Below, one piece after another: positions 37,028-44,940 of a stretch of DNA of 64,000 bases. Source of the DNA: Acidovorax sp. GW101-3H11 (GTDB lineage Bacteria; Pseudomonadota; Gammaproteobacteria; Burkholderiales; Burkholderiaceae_C). Position numbers and translations under genes: made by a program. The notes below the pieces were generated by a model. The model searched no databases. It saw only the letters and a program-made list of their open reading frames with translations, and had not been told where the DNA came from. Numbering within the stretch: the stretch's first letter is position 1; every line of letters begins with the position of its first letter. The stretch is taken from contig NZ_LUKZ01000001.1 of assembly GCF_001633105.1 (NCBI RefSeq), positions 27,877 to 91,876 of the forward strand, read 5' to 3'.

Positions 37028-37996
37028 ATGAAATTGCGCGTCATCCACGAAACGGTGTACCAGTACACGCCCGCAGTGCAGAACGCCCAGCACATGGCCC
37101 ATTTGCGGCCACGCACCGGTGTGGTGCAGCGCGTGCTCACCCACGCGCTGCAGATCGACCCCGCCCCGGCCCAGTGCGAAGCCACGCAGGACGTGTTTGG
37201 CAACACCCGCGCGTTTTTCAGCCTGCCTTTCACCCACGAGCGGCTGCTTGTGCGTGCCGAGACCTTGCTGGAGACCACCCCGCCGCCCCCCGCCCCACCC
37301 GGCGAGCCCTGGGAGGCGGTGCGCGAGCGGCTGGCCTACCGGCGGGGCATGCCTTACCACCCGGCCACCGAATTCAGCTTTGCCTCGCCCTACATCCCCC
37401 GGCACGCCGACTTTGTGGCCTATGCCCAGGCGAGTTTTGCGCCGGGGCGCCCGCTGATGGAGGCAGCACGCGATCTGATGGCGCGCATCCACGCCGACTT
37501 TGCCTACACCGCCAATGCCACCGACGCGGGCACGCCCGCGCTGGAGTCGCTGCGGCTGCGCCGGGGCGTGTGCCAGGACTTTGCCCACGTGATGGTCGGC
37601 TGCCTGCGCAGCCTGGGCCTGGCAGCCCGGTATGTGAGCGGCTACCTGCTGACCGCACCCCCGCCGGGCCAGCCCCGGCTGGTGGGCGCCGACGCCTCGC
37701 ACGCCTGGGTGTCGGTGTGGTCGCCAGCGGCCGGGCAGGACGGGAACACGCCAGACAGCGCGGCGTGGTGGGACCTGGACCCGACCAACGACCGCGCCGC
37801 AGGCGAGGACTATGTGACGCTGGCCATCGGGCGCGACTACGCCGATGTGTCGCCGCTGCGCGGCGTGATCCATGGCGGCGACCACCATGTGCTGCAGGTG
37901 GGGGTGACGGTGGAGCCCGTGGCCGCCACGGCCCCGGTGGCGCAGTCGCTAGCCCCCGCCCTCACGCCGCCGACGGCACCAGAAAATCCCGGCTGA
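37028..37996 (+). CDS. Transglutaminase-like cysteine peptidase/transferase family protein
   Basis: A 322-residue protein starting 3 bases after the ATP-grasp stop (AGGAG lies inside the upstream end). An N-terminal beta domain (residues 1-85, MKLRVIHETVYQYTP) is followed by the transglutaminase core: Cys182 in GVCQDFAHV, His225 in DASHAWVSV and Asp249 in WWDLDPTND. Bacterial proteins of this class can hydrolyse or form amide bonds in peptides. Position next to an ATP-grasp/alpha-E protein suggests it trims or transfers the ligase product, which is inference. The last 35 bases overlap the convergent alpha-E gene. Confidence 0.88.
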   Translation: MKLRVIHETVYQYTPAVQNAQHMAHLRPRTGVVQRVLTHALQIDPAPAQCEATQDVFGNTRAFFSLPFTHERLLVRAETLLETTPPPPAPPGEPWEAVRERLAYRRGMPYHPATEFSFASPYIPRHADFVAYAQASFAPGRPLMEAARDLMARIHADFAYTANATDAGTPALESLRLRRGVCQDFAHVMVGCLRSLGLAARYVSGYLLTAPPPGQPRLVGADASHAWVSVWSPAAGQDGNTPDSAAWWDLDPTNDRAAGEDYVTLAIGRDYADVSPLRGVIHGGDHHVLQVGVTVEPVAATAPVAQSLAPALTPPTAPENPG

Positions 37997-38921
37997 TCCG
38001 CGCGCCTAGGTCGTTCACCCGCTCCAGGAACTGCGTGAGGTAGGCATGCAGGCCGTTGGTGAAGATTTCGTCGATGCGCGCAAACTTGAGGTGCGCCAGC
38101 AACCGCCCCGCATGCCGCTGTGTCTCGCCCGACTGGCTGCTGCCCAGCATGTCGAGATTGCCCAGCACCTCCTTCATGCAGGCATGCAATGAGCGGGGCA
38201 TGTCGGCCCGCAGGATCAGCAGCTCGGCCACGCGCTCGGGTGTGATCACGTCGCGGTAGACCTTGCGGTAGGTCTCGAAGCCCGAGACGCTCAGCAGGAC
38301 GGCGCTCCAGTGGTAGAAGTCATGGTCCTGGTCTTGCGCGCTGGCCGCGCCCATGAAGTCGCTCTGCACCGCGTGGAACTTCACATCCAGCAGGCGCGCC
38401 GTGTTGTCGGCCCGCTCCAGAAACGTGCCCAGGCGCATGAAGTGCAGGGCTTCGTCCTGCAGCATCGTGCCCACCGTGACCCCCCGCGACAGGTGCGAGC
38501 GGAACTTCACCCATTCAAAAAAATGCGCCGGGTCGCTCTCCAGCGCGCCACTGGCGATCAGCCGGTTCACCTCCAGCCAGGTCTGGTTCTGGATCTCCCA
38601 GGCCTCGGTGTTGAGCGCTCCGCGCACGGCCCGCGCGTTCTCGCGCGCAGCCTGCAGGCAGGCCACGATGGACGAGGGATTGGCCGGGTCCTTGACCATG
38701 AAGTCGAGCACCTTGGCGGGTGTCACCTCGCCATGCTGGGCGGTGTAGGCAGGCAAAAGTTCGCTGATGGACAGCAGGCCCTGCCAGCCCTGCAGGGCCA
38801 CCTCGGCGGACTGGGGCAGCAGCGCGCTCTGGTGGTTCACATCCAGCATGCGGGCGGTGTTCTCTGCCCTCTCGGTGTAGCGCGCCATCCAGAACAGGTG
38901 GTCGGCAGTGCGACTCAACAT
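37962..38921 (-). CDS. Stand-alone alpha-E (DUF403) protein
   Basis: A 319-residue all-helical protein that begins MLSRTADHLFWMARYTERAE, the standard alpha-E opening, and continues with ARMLDVNHQSALLP. The start at 38921 has AAGGAGG 5 bases upstream. It is homologous to the C-terminal half of the ATP-grasp fusion, so the window holds alpha-E in both fused and free form. It is convergent with the transglutaminase gene and overlaps its end. Its own 5' region is duplicated twice upstream with a 149-base period. The molecular role of alpha-E is unknown; a partner or regulator of the ligase is a reasonable guess. Confidence 0.9.
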   Translation of the reverse strand: MLSRTADHLFWMARYTERAENTARMLDVNHQSALLPQSAEVALQGWQGLLSISELLPAYTAQHGEVTPAKVLDFMVKDPANPSSIVACLQAARENARAVRGALNTEAWEIQNQTWLEVNRLIASGALESDPAHFFEWVKFRSHLSRGVTVGTMLQDEALHFMRLGTFLERADNTARLLDVKFHAVQSDFMGAASAQDQDHDFYHWSAVLLSVSGFETYRKVYRDVITPERVAELLILRADMPRSLHACMKEVLGNLDMLGSSQSGETQRHAGRLLAHLKFARIDEIFTNGLHAYLTQFLERVNDLGARISRDFLVPSAA

Positions 38922-39070
38922 ACAGCCTCCTTGTTCAACGGGGGCAGAGAACCCCGGGCGTGCTGGGCACGCTGGCGGTGTTGTATCGAAAGCCCTGCTG
39001 CGCAGGACTTTTCTGCCCTCTCGGTGTAGCGCGCCATCCAGAACAGGTGGTCGGCAGTGCGACTCAACAT
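38915..39070 (-). pseudogene. 51-codon mini-ORF, duplicated start of the alpha-E gene (inner copy)
   Basis: ATG at 39070, preceded by AAGGAGG. It matches alpha-E through MLSRTADHLFWMARYTERAE and then reads out of the copied segment as KSCAAGLS, ending LNKEAVC. The stop overlaps the true alpha-E start in the order ATGTTGA. It may act as a coupled leader or simply be a relic; expression is not shown. Confidence 0.4.
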
Positions 39071-39219
39071 ACAGCCTCCTTGTTCAACGGGGGCAGAGAA
39101 CCCCGGGCGTGCTGCGCACGCTCGCGGTGTTGTGTCGAAAGCCCTGCTACGCAGGTCTTTTCTGCCCTCTCGGTGTAGCGCGCCATTCGGAACAGGCGGT
39201 CGGCAGTGCGGCTCAACAT
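39064..39219 (-). pseudogene. 51-codon mini-ORF, duplicated start of the alpha-E gene (outer copy)
   Basis: ATG at 39219 with AAGGA upstream in a different leader (GGAAGGACATCCCC). It reads MLSRTADRLFRMARYTERAE, then KTCVAGLS, with the same ending as the inner copy, and its stop overlaps the start of the inner mini-ORF as ATGTTGA. This leader may be the ancestral one, because the sequence further upstream is not repeated. Confidence 0.4.
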
Positions 39220-39321
39220 GGGGATGTCCTTCCTGGGGTCTGTGTCTCTGCTCGCACCAAGCAAATTCCAGGCCCCAACCACCCATACTGAGCAAAAACA
39301 GGCGCTACCGCCTGTCCCTAT

Positions 39322-40500
39322 TCACTTTTTTGCTATCTTTTTAATAACAGATGAAGCCACAGGTGCAGGTGCCTGCAGCGGGGTGGCTGCCGCTGCTGCG
39401 GGAGCCGCCGGGCGCTGGCCTGCGGCGCGCACCACGTCGTGCACAAAACGGAGCTTGGCGAGTGCCTGCTCGGCCAGGGCAAAAGGGTAGGCATCCAGTT
39501 GCCCGAGGCTGCGCGTGAGGCTGTTGAGCAGCAGCGTGAGGGGCACGAGGTGGCGCAGCATGGTGTCGAAGTCGGGCGCCGGGGTGCCAAAGGGATCGAC
39601 GGCGCGGCTGTGCTGCGCGCCGTAGATGCCGGGCACGGTGACCTCGGTGGCGTAGCTGGCCGATGTCTCCAGCAGGTCGATCATGTGCAGGTAATGGGCC
39701 CAGGTCTCGGCCCAGTCCTCCCAGGGGTGGGCGGCGGCATAGGCGCTGACGTGGTTCTTGGCCCAGTCGCCGCCGTCGTAGCCTTGGGCGTAGTGGGCCT
39801 CCAGCGCTGCGGCATAGTCCTGGCGCTCATCGCCAAACCGCTGGCGAAAGTTGTCCAGCCACCCGCCGTCCCGCACCAACTGGTCCCAGTAGAAGTGGCC
39901 GGACTCGTGGCGCAGGTGCCCGATGAGCGTGCGGTAGGGTTCGCCCAGCGCGATACGGCGGCGCGCACGCTCGTCATCGTCTGCCTCGGCCACGTTGAGC
40001 GTGATGGTGCCGTTGTGGTGGCCCGTGAGCACCGGCGGCCCACCTGGCACCTCGGCCAGCAGGTCGAACACGGGGCCACTGCGCCCGGGCGCGGGGCCTG
40101 CACGCCCCGGTGCGGGCGCGAGGCCCAGGCGCGCCAGGCTGTAGTACAGCCGCCGCTTGGCGCTCTCGATCTGCATCCAGCGGCCCATGTGGGCGGGTTC
40201 TGCCACATCGGGCATCAACCGGGTCTGGCGGCAGGAGGGGCACAGCGCCTGCGCATCGCCAGTGGGCACGGCAAAGTTGCAGGCCTGGTGCGCGGTGTGG
40301 TTCTGGCACATGCGGTAGAGCGCGCCGCCCCCGCCTGGCCCCACCCGCTGCCACAGCCCGGGGCCTTGCTGCGGCGCAGGCGCCAGGGCTGCCATGACCA
40401 GGGCATCGGACAAGAACGCCAGCGCATTGCCGCAGTGCAGGCACTGCACGCTGTCGAAAAACACCAGATGACCACAGTGGTCGCAATTAAATACCCGCAT
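39322..40500 (-). CDS. Zinc-ribbon putative metallopeptidase (Peptidase_Mx-like)
   Basis: A 392-residue protein. The first 100 residues hold four C-x2-C-like pairs (CDHC, CLHC, MCQNHTAHQAC, CPSC) forming a double zinc ribbon. The rest matches the putative zinc-binding peptidase domain often annotated Peptidase_Mx. HESGH at residues 198-202 provides the metal-binding H-E-x-x-H, with a downstream EDWAETWAHYLHM that may supply the third ligand. Such proteins often lie next to alpha-E and transglutaminase genes, as here, and a peptidase partner for a peptide-modifying system would make sense. The C-terminal SSVIKKIAKK is encoded by a piece of repeat A (39333-39352). Confidence 0.83.
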   Translation of the reverse strand: MRVFNCDHCGHLVFFDSVQCLHCGNALAFLSDALVMAALAPAPQQGPGLWQRVGPGGGGALYRMCQNHTAHQACNFAVPTGDAQALCPSCRQTRLMPDVAEPAHMGRWMQIESAKRRLYYSLARLGLAPAPGRAGPAPGRSGPVFDLLAEVPGGPPVLTGHHNGTITLNVAEADDDERARRRIALGEPYRTLIGHLRHESGHFYWDQLVRDGGWLDNFRQRFGDERQDYAAALEAHYAQGYDGGDWAKNHVSAYAAAHPWEDWAETWAHYLHMIDLLETSASYATEVTVPGIYGAQHSRAVDPFGTPAPDFDTMLRHLVPLTLLLNSLTRSLGQLDAYPFALAEQALAKLRFVHDVVRAAGQRPAAPAAAAATPLQAPAPVASSVIKKIAKK

Positions 40501-40681
40501 GGATTGAGCTTAACCTCAGACGCCATGTGACAGTGGGCTCAACAGAGGGTCTTCCATGCCAATGGAACTCCAGGCCATGCCGCAATGGCAAAGCCGGGCC
40601 CGCTGATTCGTCTTGTCCTTTGCAATGGGCACGGCCAATGCCAGTGCCCCCGCGCAAGGGCCGCCCCGCCGCGCTGGGGGC

Positions 40682-40746
40682 GTCCCCCTCCCAGATTGCG
40701 AAGCAATATGAGAGAGGGGTGAAGGCGCGCTGCGCCTCAGGGGGTG
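40682..40746. repeat. Dispersed repeat family C, copy 1 (reverse orientation)
   Basis: On the minus strand it starts ACACCCCCTGAGGCGC, 7 bases after the BON gene stop, and runs to CTCTC...GGGAGGGGGAC. The arms CCCCTCTC and GGAGGGGG can pair over a GC-rich inner hairpin. The second copy at 49498 sits in the same relation to secB. Confidence 0.75.
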
Positions 40747-40753
40747 TCCTCGC

Positions 40754-41071
40754 TTACGGCCGCACAACAATGCTGTTGCGCACTTCGCGCACATGCTTGG
40801 TGTTGCGGGCGATGTTTTCGGCCTGGTTCTTCTCGGCCTGCGACTTGGCAAAGCCCGACAGCTGCACCGTGCCGTTGAGTGTCTCCACACTGATGGAGCT
40901 GGCCGATACGCTCTTGTCTTCGACCATCTTGGCCTTGACGGCGGTGGTGATGCCCGCGTCATCCACATAGGAGCCCACGGTCTGCTGTTCGCGGGCCACC
41001 GAGCAGCCCGTGGCCGTGACGATGGTGATGCCGGCAACAGCGGCGAAAGCGAGGGCACGTGCGTATTTCAT
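40754..41071 (-). CDS. BON-domain lipoprotein (OsmY-like)
   Basis: A 105-residue protein starting MKYARALAFAAVAG at ATG 41071, which follows AAGGAAAACACC. The signal ends in a lipobox, VTATGCS, so the mature protein is lipid-anchored. One BON domain fills the rest: YVDDAGITTAVKAKMVED, then VSVETLNGTVQLSGFAKS and the final VREVRNSIVV. BON proteins are thought to bind phospholipids or polymers, and several respond to osmotic or envelope stress. It is the first of a group of small stress-type genes on this strand. Confidence 0.88.
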   Translation of the reverse strand: MKYARALAFAAVAGITIVTATGCSVAREQQTVGSYVDDAGITTAVKAKMVEDKSVSASSISVETLNGTVQLSGFAKSQAEKNQAENIARNTKHVREVRNSIVVRP

Positions 41072-41200
41072 GGTGTTTTCCTTGTTCAAGAAGGGTTGGG
41101 AACGCGGGTGCAGGAACATGTGCAGTCTACCGGTCTGTGGCACCCTCCGTCACCGGTGGACTGTGGAGAAAAGCCGGGCCTTCGCCCGATGGCGCCGTGC

Positions 41201-41593
41201 TCAGTAGGCGCGGCGGCGGCGGGACAACCACAGCGCCAGGGTGGCCACGGCGGCGCCCGATGCTGCGGCAATCACCAGTGACTTGCCGGGCTGTTCTGCC
41301 ACATAGCGCCCGGTGGCATCGGCGGCGTGCTGGATCTGGCGGCGCGCACGGGCGCTGGTGTCGGCGCAATAGTCAATGCTGCGGGCCGCCAAGTCCTGGG
41401 CACGGGCGGCCAGGTCGTCGATGGCGGGGTCGGCCCGACGGCGCAGGGCGCGCACTGTGTCTTCGGCCTGGTCTAGCGATTGGTCTGCTGCGGCTTGGGT
41501 GGCCAGCACGGCTTCTTGCGCGCTTTGCAAAACGTCATCGGCCAGGTTGCGGGCGTTGTCGGTCAGGTTGTAGGTTGCGTTAGAAAGGCTCAT
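41201..41593 (-). CDS. DUF883 family membrane-anchored ribosome-binding-type protein (ElaB/YqjD-like)
   Basis: A 130-residue protein. The ATG at 41593 has AAGGAG at 7 bases. The N-terminal 100 residues are amphipathic helix with many Ala, Asp and Arg (NLADDVLQSAQEAVLATQAA), and the C-terminus has a glycine-containing membrane anchor (SLVIAAASGAAVATLALWLS) before a terminal Arg run. This is the layout of DUF883. E. coli relatives tether ribosomes to the membrane in stationary phase. The genes on either side encode stress-type proteins too. Confidence 0.85.
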   Translation of the reverse strand: MSLSNATYNLTDNARNLADDVLQSAQEAVLATQAAADQSLDQAEDTVRALRRRADPAIDDLAARAQDLAARSIDYCADTSARARRQIQHAADATGRYVAEQPGKSLVIAAASGAAVATLALWLSRRRRAY

Positions 41594-41673
41594 CAAAAGC
41601 TCCTTGGAATCATGTGTTGGGGGTGATGGGGGTGATGGCCGCCGCTGCGGCCGGCAGGGATGGATGCAGGGAC

Positions 41674-41838
41674 CTACCCCTTCTTGAGCAGCCCCAGGAC
41701 AAAGGTCACCACGGCCATGATCACAAACACGAAGAACAGGATCTTGGCGATGCCCACGGCACCGGCGGCAATGCCGCCAAAGCCAAAGAGCGCGGCAACC
41801 AGGGCGATCACCAGAAAGACGACTGCGTAGTGCAACAT
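41674..41838 (-). CDS. DUF1328 family small membrane protein
   Basis: A 54-residue protein with two hydrophobic helices and a conserved [19 protein letters not shown] centre. The start is placed at ATG 41838 because AAGGAG ends directly against an upstream ATG at 41847, leaving no room there, but gives 9-base spacing to 41838. This also yields the family-typical opening [16 protein letters not shown]1328 proteins are common beside stress genes in proteobacteria; the function is unknown. Confidence 0.87.
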   Translation of the reverse strand: MLHYAVVFLVIALVAALFGFGGIAAGAVGIAKILFFVFVIMAVVTFVLGLLKKG

Positions 41839-42112
41839 TTTTTCCATCTCCTTGTGGGTGGCCGGAACACCGGCGTTGGGATGGCGCGAGAACCTCAGCG
41901 CCTGCACTCCACTGTAGGCAACAGGCCGTACCGCAGCTGCCGGTGCCCGGCGCACACCACTGTCGGCGCCGCTGCGGCGGCGATGTAGGACGGAACGCCA
42001 CAGCCAGCGAGTACAGGCGCGCGATGGCGCAGCGGGCCTGGCAGGCTGCGCTGGGGCCCCTGTGGGCCCCATGGCCGTGGCGGGTTGGTGGAGCCTGAGA
42101 GGCGGAGGGTCT

Positions 42113-43516
42113 TCAGTCGCCCAGGGCAGCGATGGCCTGCACGGCCGCAGGCGCGCGCTGCAGCGGCAGCACTGCCGACAGCAAGGTGCCATTGCCGGGG
42201 CGCGAGGTGAGTGCCAGCCGCCCCCCTGCCGCTTCGACGCGGTGGCGCATGCCCGCCAGCCCATGCGAGGTGGGGCGCACGGTGGCGGGGTCGAAGCCCA
42301 CCCCGTCGTCCCGCACCTGCACCGCCACATGGGTGGGGTGGGCATGCACCGACACCAGCACTTTCTTGGCCTTGGCGTACTTGCCGATGTTGGTCAGCGC
42401 CTCCTGCACCATGCGGTACACCGTGAGCTGGGTGGCATCGGGCAGCTGCACGGCCTCCAGGCTGGTTTCGACCTCGATGCCCGCACGTTCGGCATATTCG
42501 CGCGTCAGTATCTCCAACGCAGCGGTGAGCCCCAGGTTGGACAGGGACGAAGGGCGCAGGTCTTCGATGATGCGGCGCTTGAGCGCGATGCCGCTGTTGA
42601 GGGTGTCCGTGAGGTGTTTGAGGCGCTCTGCAACATCCGGCGCCGTGGCGTTGATCTTGGACTTGAGGCGTGCCACATCGAGCTTGGCAGCGGTCAGCAA
42701 GGCGCCCAGTTCGTCGTGCAGCTCGCGCGCCAGGTGCCCCCGCTCTTCTTCACGCACCTGCTGCAGGTGGTTGGCCAGCTCCGACAACGTGGCGGTGCGC
42801 TCGCGCACCAGGCCCTCCAGGCGGTCCCGCTCGCGCTCCAGCAGCGCCTGCTCGCGCAGGTTCACGGCCTGCACGGCCTGCGTCTGGCGCAGGTACATGT
42901 AGAAGGCCAGCAGGCCGATCACCGTGACGGTGGCAATGCCGATGCGCGACAGCGTGAGCGACTGCTCGATCTGCTGCTGGCCTTGCGACAGGCGCAGGTC
43001 GCTGCGCGCGATCAGCTCCTGCGCATGGGTGCGGATCGCCTCCATGTGCTCCTTGCCCACGTCGGTGTTCAGGATGAACTTCCAGGCGTCTTCATTGCCC
43101 TTGCGCCGCAGGCGCAGGCTCAGTTCCATCTCGGCGAGCTTGCGCGAGATCTGCCGTGACAGCAGCGCGAACTCCTGCATGTCGTCCGGCGAATTCATGA
43201 ACTGGTTGCGCAGCCGGTCCAGATTGGTCTGCACGGTGGCCACGGCCTTGTCGTAGGGCTCCAGGTAGGTCTCGTTGCCGGTCAGCAGGTAGCCCCGCTG
43301 GCCAGTCTCCGCATCCAGCATGCTCTGCAGCAGCTTGTTCACATCGCCCCGGGTGGCCATGCTCTGGTCCATCTGCTCCAGCGCATCCTGCGACCGCATG
43401 TGTCCTGTTTCATTGATGCCCACCAGCACCATGGCGGCCAGCAAGGCCATGGGCAGGCTCAGCGCCATCTTGCGAACCTTGGGCAGCCAGCGCTGGGTGT
43501 TTTCCTGGAGATTCAT
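42113..43516 (-). CDS. CHASE3-domain sensor histidine kinase (NarX/DegS type)
   Basis: A 467-residue kinase. Transmembrane helix 1 (about 18-37) is followed by an extracytoplasmic CHASE3 domain (about 45-185) with the [19 protein letters not shown] signature, and a second helix (about 188-208, [18 protein letters not shown]). The HisKA_3 domain carries the phospho-His in [10 protein letters not shown]. The HATPase part has [14 protein letters not shown] and [10 protein letters not shown], then [14 protein letters not shown]. It is divergent from a NarL-type regulator gene, which is the likely partner. The stimulus is unknown. Confidence 0.93.
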   Translation of the reverse strand: MNLQENTQRWLPKVRKMALSLPMALLAAMVLVGINETGHMRSQDALEQMDQSMATRGDVNKLLQSMLDAETGQRGYLLTGNETYLEPYDKAVATVQTNLDRLRNQFMNSPDDMQEFALLSRQISRKLAEMELSLRLRRKGNEDAWKFILNTDVGKEHMEAIRTHAQELIARSDLRLSQGQQQIEQSLTLSRIGIATVTVIGLLAFYMYLRQTQAVQAVNLREQALLERERDRLEGLVRERTATLSELANHLQQVREEERGHLARELHDELGALLTAAKLDVARLKSKINATAPDVAERLKHLTDTLNSGIALKRRIIEDLRPSSLSNLGLTAALEILTREYAERAGIEVETSLEAVQLPDATQLTVYRMVQEALTNIGKYAKAKKVLVSVHAHPTHVAVQVRDDGVGFDPATVRPTSHGLAGMRHRVEAAGGRLALTSRPGNGTLLSAVLPLQRAPAAVQAIAALGD

Positions 43517-43637
43517 AGGCTTATTCTGGATAATGGACCATCACCTGACCATGGTTCCGTCTGTGCTTGCACATGCCGGACCGCCGCACACCCACACGCA
43601 CTGGCAGCACAGCAGCTGCCCCACGAAAGAAACACCA

Positions 43638-44270
43638 ATGATCAAGATCGGCATTGTGGATGACCATGCAATTGTTCGCTCCGGCCTGCGCCAGTTTCTG
43701 TCGGAGCATGTAGACCTGCGGGTCGAAGGCGAAGCCGCCAACGGCCGCGAAGCCATCGACCTGGTGCGCAACAAGGAAATCGACGTGCTGCTGATGGACT
43801 TGTCGATGCCCGGCCAGAGCGGGCTCGATGCACTGGCCATGCTGCGTGCCAAGGCCCCCGACATGGGCATCCTGATCCTGAGCGGCTACCCCGAAGAACA
43901 CTATGCGATCAACCTGATCCGCCAGGGCGCGAGCGGCTATCTGAACAAGGAGTGCGAGCCTGCGGAGATCGTGGAAGCCATCCGCACCATCGCGCTGGGC
44001 CGCCGCTACCTGACCCCCACGGTGGCCGAGTTGCTGGCGCAGCAGCTCAACCGCAAGGATGATGCACCGCCCCACGAACAACTGTCGGAGCGCGAGTTCC
44101 AGGTGTTCCTCAAGCTCGCCAAGGGGGAGACGGCAGGCGACATCGCCAAGGCCCTGTCGCTGAGCGTGAAGACCGTGAGCACCTACCGCACCCGGCTGAT
44201 GGAAAAAATGAGCCTGTCGTCCAACAGCGACCTGACCTACTACGCGCTCAAGAACCGCCTGATTGATTGA
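43638..44270 (+). CDS. NarL/FixJ-type response regulator
   Basis: A 210-residue regulator. The receiver begins MIKIGIVDDHAIVRSG and has the phospho-Asp in DVLLMDLSMPGQSG and Lys in GYLNKECEP. The LuxR-type output (about 145-205) reads LSEREFQVFLKLAKGETAGD, then IAKALSLSVKTVSTYRTRLMEK. It is divergent from the CHASE3 kinase by 121 bases, which makes them a plausible pair sharing one control region. The nearby BON, DUF883 and DUF1328 genes are candidate targets, by inference from position. Confidence 0.93.
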   Translation: MIKIGIVDDHAIVRSGLRQFLSEHVDLRVEGEAANGREAIDLVRNKEIDVLLMDLSMPGQSGLDALAMLRAKAPDMGILILSGYPEEHYAINLIRQGASGYLNKECEPAEIVEAIRTIALGRRYLTPTVAELLAQQLNRKDDAPPHEQLSEREFQVFLKLAKGETAGDIAKALSLSVKTVSTYRTRLMEKMSLSSNSDLTYYALKNRLID

Positions 44271-44400
44271 CATGGGAAGGGCTTCGCCTGGGGCCTGGGC
44301 AGCTACCGGCCCAGGCGAGGTTTGCTGAGGCTGGCAAGGTGAAGGGGCACGGGCTCCAGCAGGTGTGCTGCGTCTCACCCATGCGCCCGCAGCACGGGCG

Positions 44401-44835
44401 TCACGCGCCCGAAGACGGGCTCAAAGAACCGCTCGCGTCTGCGCCGGGCGGGTGGCTGCTGTGCAGCACACAGTAGTCCACCAGCGCATCGATTTCGTTG
44501 GACTTGTCGAACACGGCATCCACCCCCAGCTGCGCACAGCGCATGCGCACATCGGGGGTCGCATAGTTGCTCAGCACCACCATCTTCTGCCCCGGGCGGC
44601 GGGTGCGGCATGCGGCCAGCACCCCCAGCCCGCTGCCTTGGCGCAAGAACAGATCGACGATGGCCAGGTCCCACTGCTCGCTGTGGGTAGAGAGCCACTG
44701 CGTGCCCTCGTCCTCGGTTTCTGCCACACCCACGGCTTCCACAGACGCCAACTCTTCCAGAGTCCCGATCAGGTTCTCACGGATGGTTGCGTTGTCTTCA
44801 ACAATGTAGGTGCGCAGCTTCACAGACGGGTCCAT
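44401..44835 (-). CDS. Receiver-only response regulator
   Basis: A 144-residue CheY-like protein without an output domain. LRTYIVEDNATIRENL gives the acidic pocket, LAIVDLFLRQGSGLGV the phospho-Asp, VVLSNYATP the conserved Ser/Thr position and AVFDKSNEID the Lys. A short C-terminal tail is rich in Ser and Pro. It may serve as a shuttle or phosphate sink in the relay of the neighbouring CHASE3 kinase system. It is convergent with the NarL-type gene. Confidence 0.87.
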   Translation of the reverse strand: MDPSVKLRTYIVEDNATIRENLIGTLEELASVEAVGVAETEDEGTQWLSTHSEQWDLAIVDLFLRQGSGLGVLAACRTRRPGQKMVVLSNYATPDVRMRCAQLGVDAVFDKSNEIDALVDYCVLHSSHPPGADASGSLSPSSGA

Positions 44836-44924
44836 GTTGGCGATCAGCGCAGGGGCACGCTGCTCTCACCCCGAATTTAAGCGTTGGGGTGTCCGGATTC
44901 TGCCAGCGGCCACAGGCTGGGGTT

Positions 44925-44940
44925 GTAGGAGCAGTCCTAC
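44925..44940. promoter_or_regulatory. Perfect GTAGGA/TCCTAC inverted repeat at the moeB end
   Basis: GTAGGAGCAGTCCTAC: six-base arms and a four-base centre, overlapping the stop of the moeB-like gene and 89 bases upstream of the receiver-only gene start. It could be a hairpin ending the moeB transcript or a regulator site for the downstream gene on the same strand. Confidence 0.35.

Larger units (their letters stand above)
38863..39220 (-). repeat. 149-bp tandem repeat (two full copies and one partial) of the alpha-E gene 5' end
   Basis: Full units at 38863-39011 and 39012-39160 differ at 5 of 149 positions. A third, partial unit at 39161-39220 has 4 differences in 59 bases and then diverges. 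Each unit carries the first 20 or so codons of the alpha-E gene, its Shine-Dalgarno AAGGAGG and about 85 bases of leader. The start codons lie exactly 149 bases apart (38921, 39070, 39219). The substitutions between copies argue against a plain assembly error. Confidence 0.93.

Noticed and set aside
38863..39220. CRISPR-like array at the 149-bp tandem repeat
   Set aside because: The units are direct adjacent copies without unique spacers, carry a gene start, and no cas gene is near.
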